Origin: Larix sibirica
Taxonomy: Eukaryota > Streptophyta > Pinopsida > Pinales > Pinaceae
NCBI GenBank assembly: GCA_004151065.3
Contig: NWUY0304955430.1
Span: 1 to 10,294, forward strand
DNA length: 10,294 nt
Direction: 5' to 3'
Shown here: positions 8,321 to 10,294 of the stretch, piece after piece
Layout of the letters: every line of letters begins with the position of its first letter
How positions within the stretch are numbered: the first letter of the stretch is position 1
Notes under the pieces: model-generated
Told to the model about the DNA's origin: nothing
The model's input: the letters and a program-made list of their open reading frames with translations, nothing else
Database searches by the model: none
Translations under genes and position numbers: made by a program

Positions 8321-8968
8321 CATTATCCCACTTAATAACATGTGTAGGATTAGGTATATATATTTTTAAGATTACTAACCTGAAATACATTATGAATCCT
8401 AATTAGTTGAGGGGTAGTGAAGGTTCATAAGCTAAACTCGCTATTTTGTCAAGGATTTCAAATGGGCCACACTATCTACGAGATAATTTAGCATTTTTTC
8501 CTTGGTGTAAAAGAACTTTTTTTAGGTATAACTTTAACAAAATCTTATCTCCTTTTTGGAACTATTGTATTGACCATTTCTATTTTTTTTTTTTTTATAT
8601 TCTCATTCTCATGCCACTTATTATGAACTGGGTTTTACTATGATAAAGGGGTGTTACAATTTCTACTACACAATACCCCAATTGACACCTTGATGGTACT
8701 ATGATAACTTTGATGATAAGAAAATTCAATGAAGTGTAAATATTCTTCCCAACTACTAGGATTTTAAGAGGGGTATACATTCTTAACATATTTTCAACAA
8801 TTCTATTCACCCTTTCTATTTGTCCATCAGTTTCTGGGTGGTAGGGTGGTATGTAATACCAAGGTTTATGTGCATTCCAAATTCTTGAAAGCATGTTTTC
8901 CAAAATGAGGAGGTGAAATGGGGATCCCTATCGGAGACTATTTCCCTACTAAACACCATGGATCCAAA
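8321..8968 (-). pseudogene. int: Ty3/gypsy integrase pseudogene (copy B)
   Basis: This is the antisense partner of 1294-1991. It retains IHGV...SDRDPHFTSSFWKT with the second catalytic Asp at 8930-8932, and TDGQIERVNRIVENMLRM with the Glu at 8814-8816. The distance between them is 116 bases instead of 108 because GGGTGGTA is duplicated in tandem (8836-8851, + strand), which breaks the frame. Further on are the shared stops TAG-TAA (8635-8640) and TAA (8403-8405), and the CGPFEIL-like motif. A run of 14 T (8583-8596) marks a deletion of about 90 bases relative to copy A. The first catalytic Asp and the zinc finger are missing. The end at 8321 abuts the LINE fragment; the start at 8968 abuts unrelated sequence. 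Confidence 0.88.
8321..8968 (-). repeat. Inverted repeat arm 2, right (partner 1294-1991)
   Basis: Reverse-complement similarity to copy A is continuous apart from the 8-base duplication, the deletion at the T-run and scattered substitutions. Both ends are abrupt. Confidence 0.9.
8836..8851. repeat. Perfect 8-base tandem duplication in copy B integrase
   Basis: GGGTGGTA occurs twice in a row on the + strand, while copy A has a single unit at the matching place (about 1410). It lies inside the integrase core, between the second Asp and the Glu, and shifts the frame. Confidence 0.9.
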
Positions 8969-9383
8969 AGATTGAATTTATCATCTTATTAACTCACTTC
9001 GTTATCATAGTGCAATGCATATCAATGAATTTATCCCATTCAATCTATAAACAAACACCTAAAATATACATGAAGCATACATGATTTAGCAGATCTCTCT
9101 ATGCATATCTTATTAATACTCTACTCTCAATGACAATCATGTTTCTTGATATCTTCCCTTTCGAAGACAAAGCTATCTCATAATTGTTATCAACACAGAT
9201 TAAGAATGCCATCTTGCAACTGTTAATTGATGTTATCTGCAAAATCTTAATTAACATCCTCCTCTTTATCTAATTTAGTGTCAACATTTCTCAAATTAAT
9301 GTATAATTATATAAATATGTTTTATCCTATTAAATTATGTCAATATATGTCAAAATATTTGTATGAGACTTTGATAATTTTTA

Positions 9384-9412
9384 GCTTTTGGAGAAATTAT
9401 TTCTCCAAAAGC
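9384..9412. repeat. Perfect 13-bp hairpin, 3-base loop
   Basis: The arm GCTTTTGGAGAAA (9384-9396) is exactly reverse complementary to TTTCTCCAAAAGC (9400-9412), with loop TTA. Such a perfect stem stands out in otherwise decayed DNA. It is followed directly by a second hairpin sharing its last base. Confidence 0.95.
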
Positions 9413-9435
9413 AATCTTTTAACAATAAAAGGTTG
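9412..9435. repeat. Second hairpin, 10-bp stem with one G-T pair
   Basis: CAATCTTTTA (9412-9421) pairs with TAAAAGGTTG (9426-9435) with a single wobble pair and a 4-base loop. The position directly against the first hairpin suggests one composite fold-back structure. Confidence 0.8.
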
Positions 9436-9585
9436 TAAGTTATGGTTTGTAGAATAGAGTAAAACTAACTTGTCAAAGGAACACCTTTGGTTTGATTTGA
9501 AATCCACTTCATGACCTTGGATTCTTTTAAAATTGCTTGAATTCTTTTTATAACATTTTTATTATATTTAAAAATTATTTATTTC

Positions 9586-10136
9586 TATTTTGGTGCAAAT
9601 ATGTTACCTTGACGTAATGAGTTAAACTTTAGTTGTCTTTCTATAAATCATTTGAGAGGTAACATTGTCTAAATGTTCCTTAAACATTTCCCAAGAAATG
9701 TCAAAGAAATCTATGTTTAATTGTGGCAATAAAGTCCTCCACCATAACAAAGAATTTCATTTTAGTTGAAAAAATCTCATTCTTAGTTTTTGGTTCAAGG
9801 TATAATCTCTTAGTGAGAAACACATGTCCATGTTCTCTAACCATGCTTTGGCTACTTCTCCATCAGTGGAGTCCTGGAATTCCAAAAACTTGACTTTCTC
9901 TTATCCCTATAGGCATTAGAGTTTAGAGGATGTTGGGAGCCCTCTTTGTGAATTGAGAATCCCAGACATCTTCCTTATCTAAACTATTGAGTTAAGGCAT
10001 ATGGTATGTGCTAGAAAGAGCTCAACATTGTCATTACCTCTGATGCTGGTATCTAATTATGTTCTTCTTCCCTTAACACGACGAAATGTGAAGGTGTAGG
10101 ATGCATAACACAACCTCTAGTAGCCCTACCTCTCCT
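9586..10136 (-). pseudogene. gag: Ty3/gypsy gag pseudogene, N-terminal part (copy B)
   Basis: This matches the first two thirds of copy A gag. The Arg/Gly-rich start RGRATRGCVM is encoded just below 10136, followed by the capsid blocks FLEFQDSTDGE, AKAWLENMDMCFSLRDYTLN and LPQLNIDFFDISWEMFKEHL read downward to about 9620. The TAG at 10053-10055 and TGA at 9757-9759 lie at the same codons as the stops in copy A. The 18-base stretch after the RG-rich start of copy A is missing. Gag breaks off at 9586, before the ELLRYA block still seen in copy A, and joins the unknown 617-base segment. Confidence 0.85.
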
Positions 10137-10253
10137 AAAAGAAAATCACGTTATAAAACTTTGATTAGTATCTACTTATACAAATAACTATTTTAGATAA
10201 AATAACTCAATTTATTAAGCGTAAATGAAACCAAGGACCTAGAGTTTTTAACT

Positions 10254-10267
10254 TGGGTTCGATACCC
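10254..10267 (-). promoter_or_regulatory. Diverged primer binding site (copy B)
   Basis: On the - strand, GGGTATCGAACCCA sits exactly opposite the better-preserved primer site of copy A. Changes in its second half would weaken pairing with initiator tRNA-Met. Confidence 0.55.
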
Positions 10268-10294
10268 TATGTGACATCCTTTACAATGTTTACT

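Larger units (their letters stand above)
8969..9585. other. Segment of unknown origin inside copy B
   Basis: In copy B this 617-base segment takes the place of copy A bases 815-1293 (gag end to integrase start) and shows no similarity to it by eye. It is strongly AT-rich, especially 9290-9360 and 9540-9590, and has no recognisable coding frame. On the - strand a purine run (about 9258-9268) is followed by TGTTAATT (start 9256), which is how a Ty1/copia-type polypurine tract and LTR start look; this is weak. Two adjoining hairpins lie at 9384-9435. Confidence 0.6.
9586..10294 (-). repeat. Inverted repeat arm 1, right (partner 90-814)
   Basis: This is the reverse complement of 90-814 with scattered differences. 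The last base of the window corresponds to base 90, so the arm continues out of the window and the LTR of copy B is not seen. Confidence 0.92.

Noticed and set aside
8037-8369. 110-codon + strand open frame
   Set aside because: It lies opposite the LINE RNase H, which has catalytic motifs. This frame has none.
90-10294. A giant DNA transposon with long terminal inverted repeats
   Set aside because: The inverted arms encode gag and integrase of a gypsy element and contain primer-site and LTR-end sequence. They are two opposite insertions or a duplication, not transposon ends, and no transposase is seen.
1-10294. CRISPR array, tRNA, rRNA, operon or other bacterial system
   Set aside because: There are no regularly spaced repeats, no cloverleaf or ribosomal sequence, and no bacterial gene spacing. 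All the identifiable content is plant retroelement.

Overview
This is AT-rich DNA made of old, broken retroelements, with no intact gene. The element types (a Ty3/gypsy chromovirus-like element with an initiator-tRNA-Met-type primer site, a plant-style LINE ribonuclease H, and several LTR-like stretches) point to a seed plant with a large, repeat-rich nuclear genome. A conifer or other gymnosperm is a plausible guess, but the sequence does not prove it.

Layout. Bases 1-32 are a self-complementary microsatellite. From about 90 to about 2620 on the + strand lies chromovirus copy A, in order: end of the 5' LTR, primer binding site, gag, integrase, chromodomain-like tail, polypurine tract, probable 3' LTR. 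Protease, reverse transcriptase and its RNase H are missing: gag runs directly, and in frame, into the integrase zinc-finger region. A second copy (B) lies on the - strand at the other end. Its primer site and gag are at 9586-10294 and its integrase is at 8321-8968. Copies A and B form two pairs of long inverted repeats around a 6-7 kb interior. In copy B the middle is replaced by about 617 bases of other sequence, which contains two back-to-back hairpins. The two copies share at least four premature stop codons, so their common ancestor was already defective.

The interior (about 2620-8320) is mostly unrecognisable. What can be seen is an antisense fragment resembling a gag zinc-knuckle block (2706-2912), two weak LTR-like stretches (around 5275-5640 and 6840-7230), a weak coiled-coil-like antisense stretch (about 6180-6420), and a well-preserved antisense LINE RNase H fragment (7803-8320). 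The LINE fragment abuts copy B directly and forms a chimeric reading frame with it.

Function. Nothing here looks able to make a working protein. The main interest is in how the pieces were assembled: a family that was mobilised or duplicated after inactivation, an in-frame gag-integrase fusion, independent rearrangement of the second copy, and a possible assembly issue caused by the inverted arms. I found no operon, CRISPR array, RNA gene, host gene or new defence or metabolic system.
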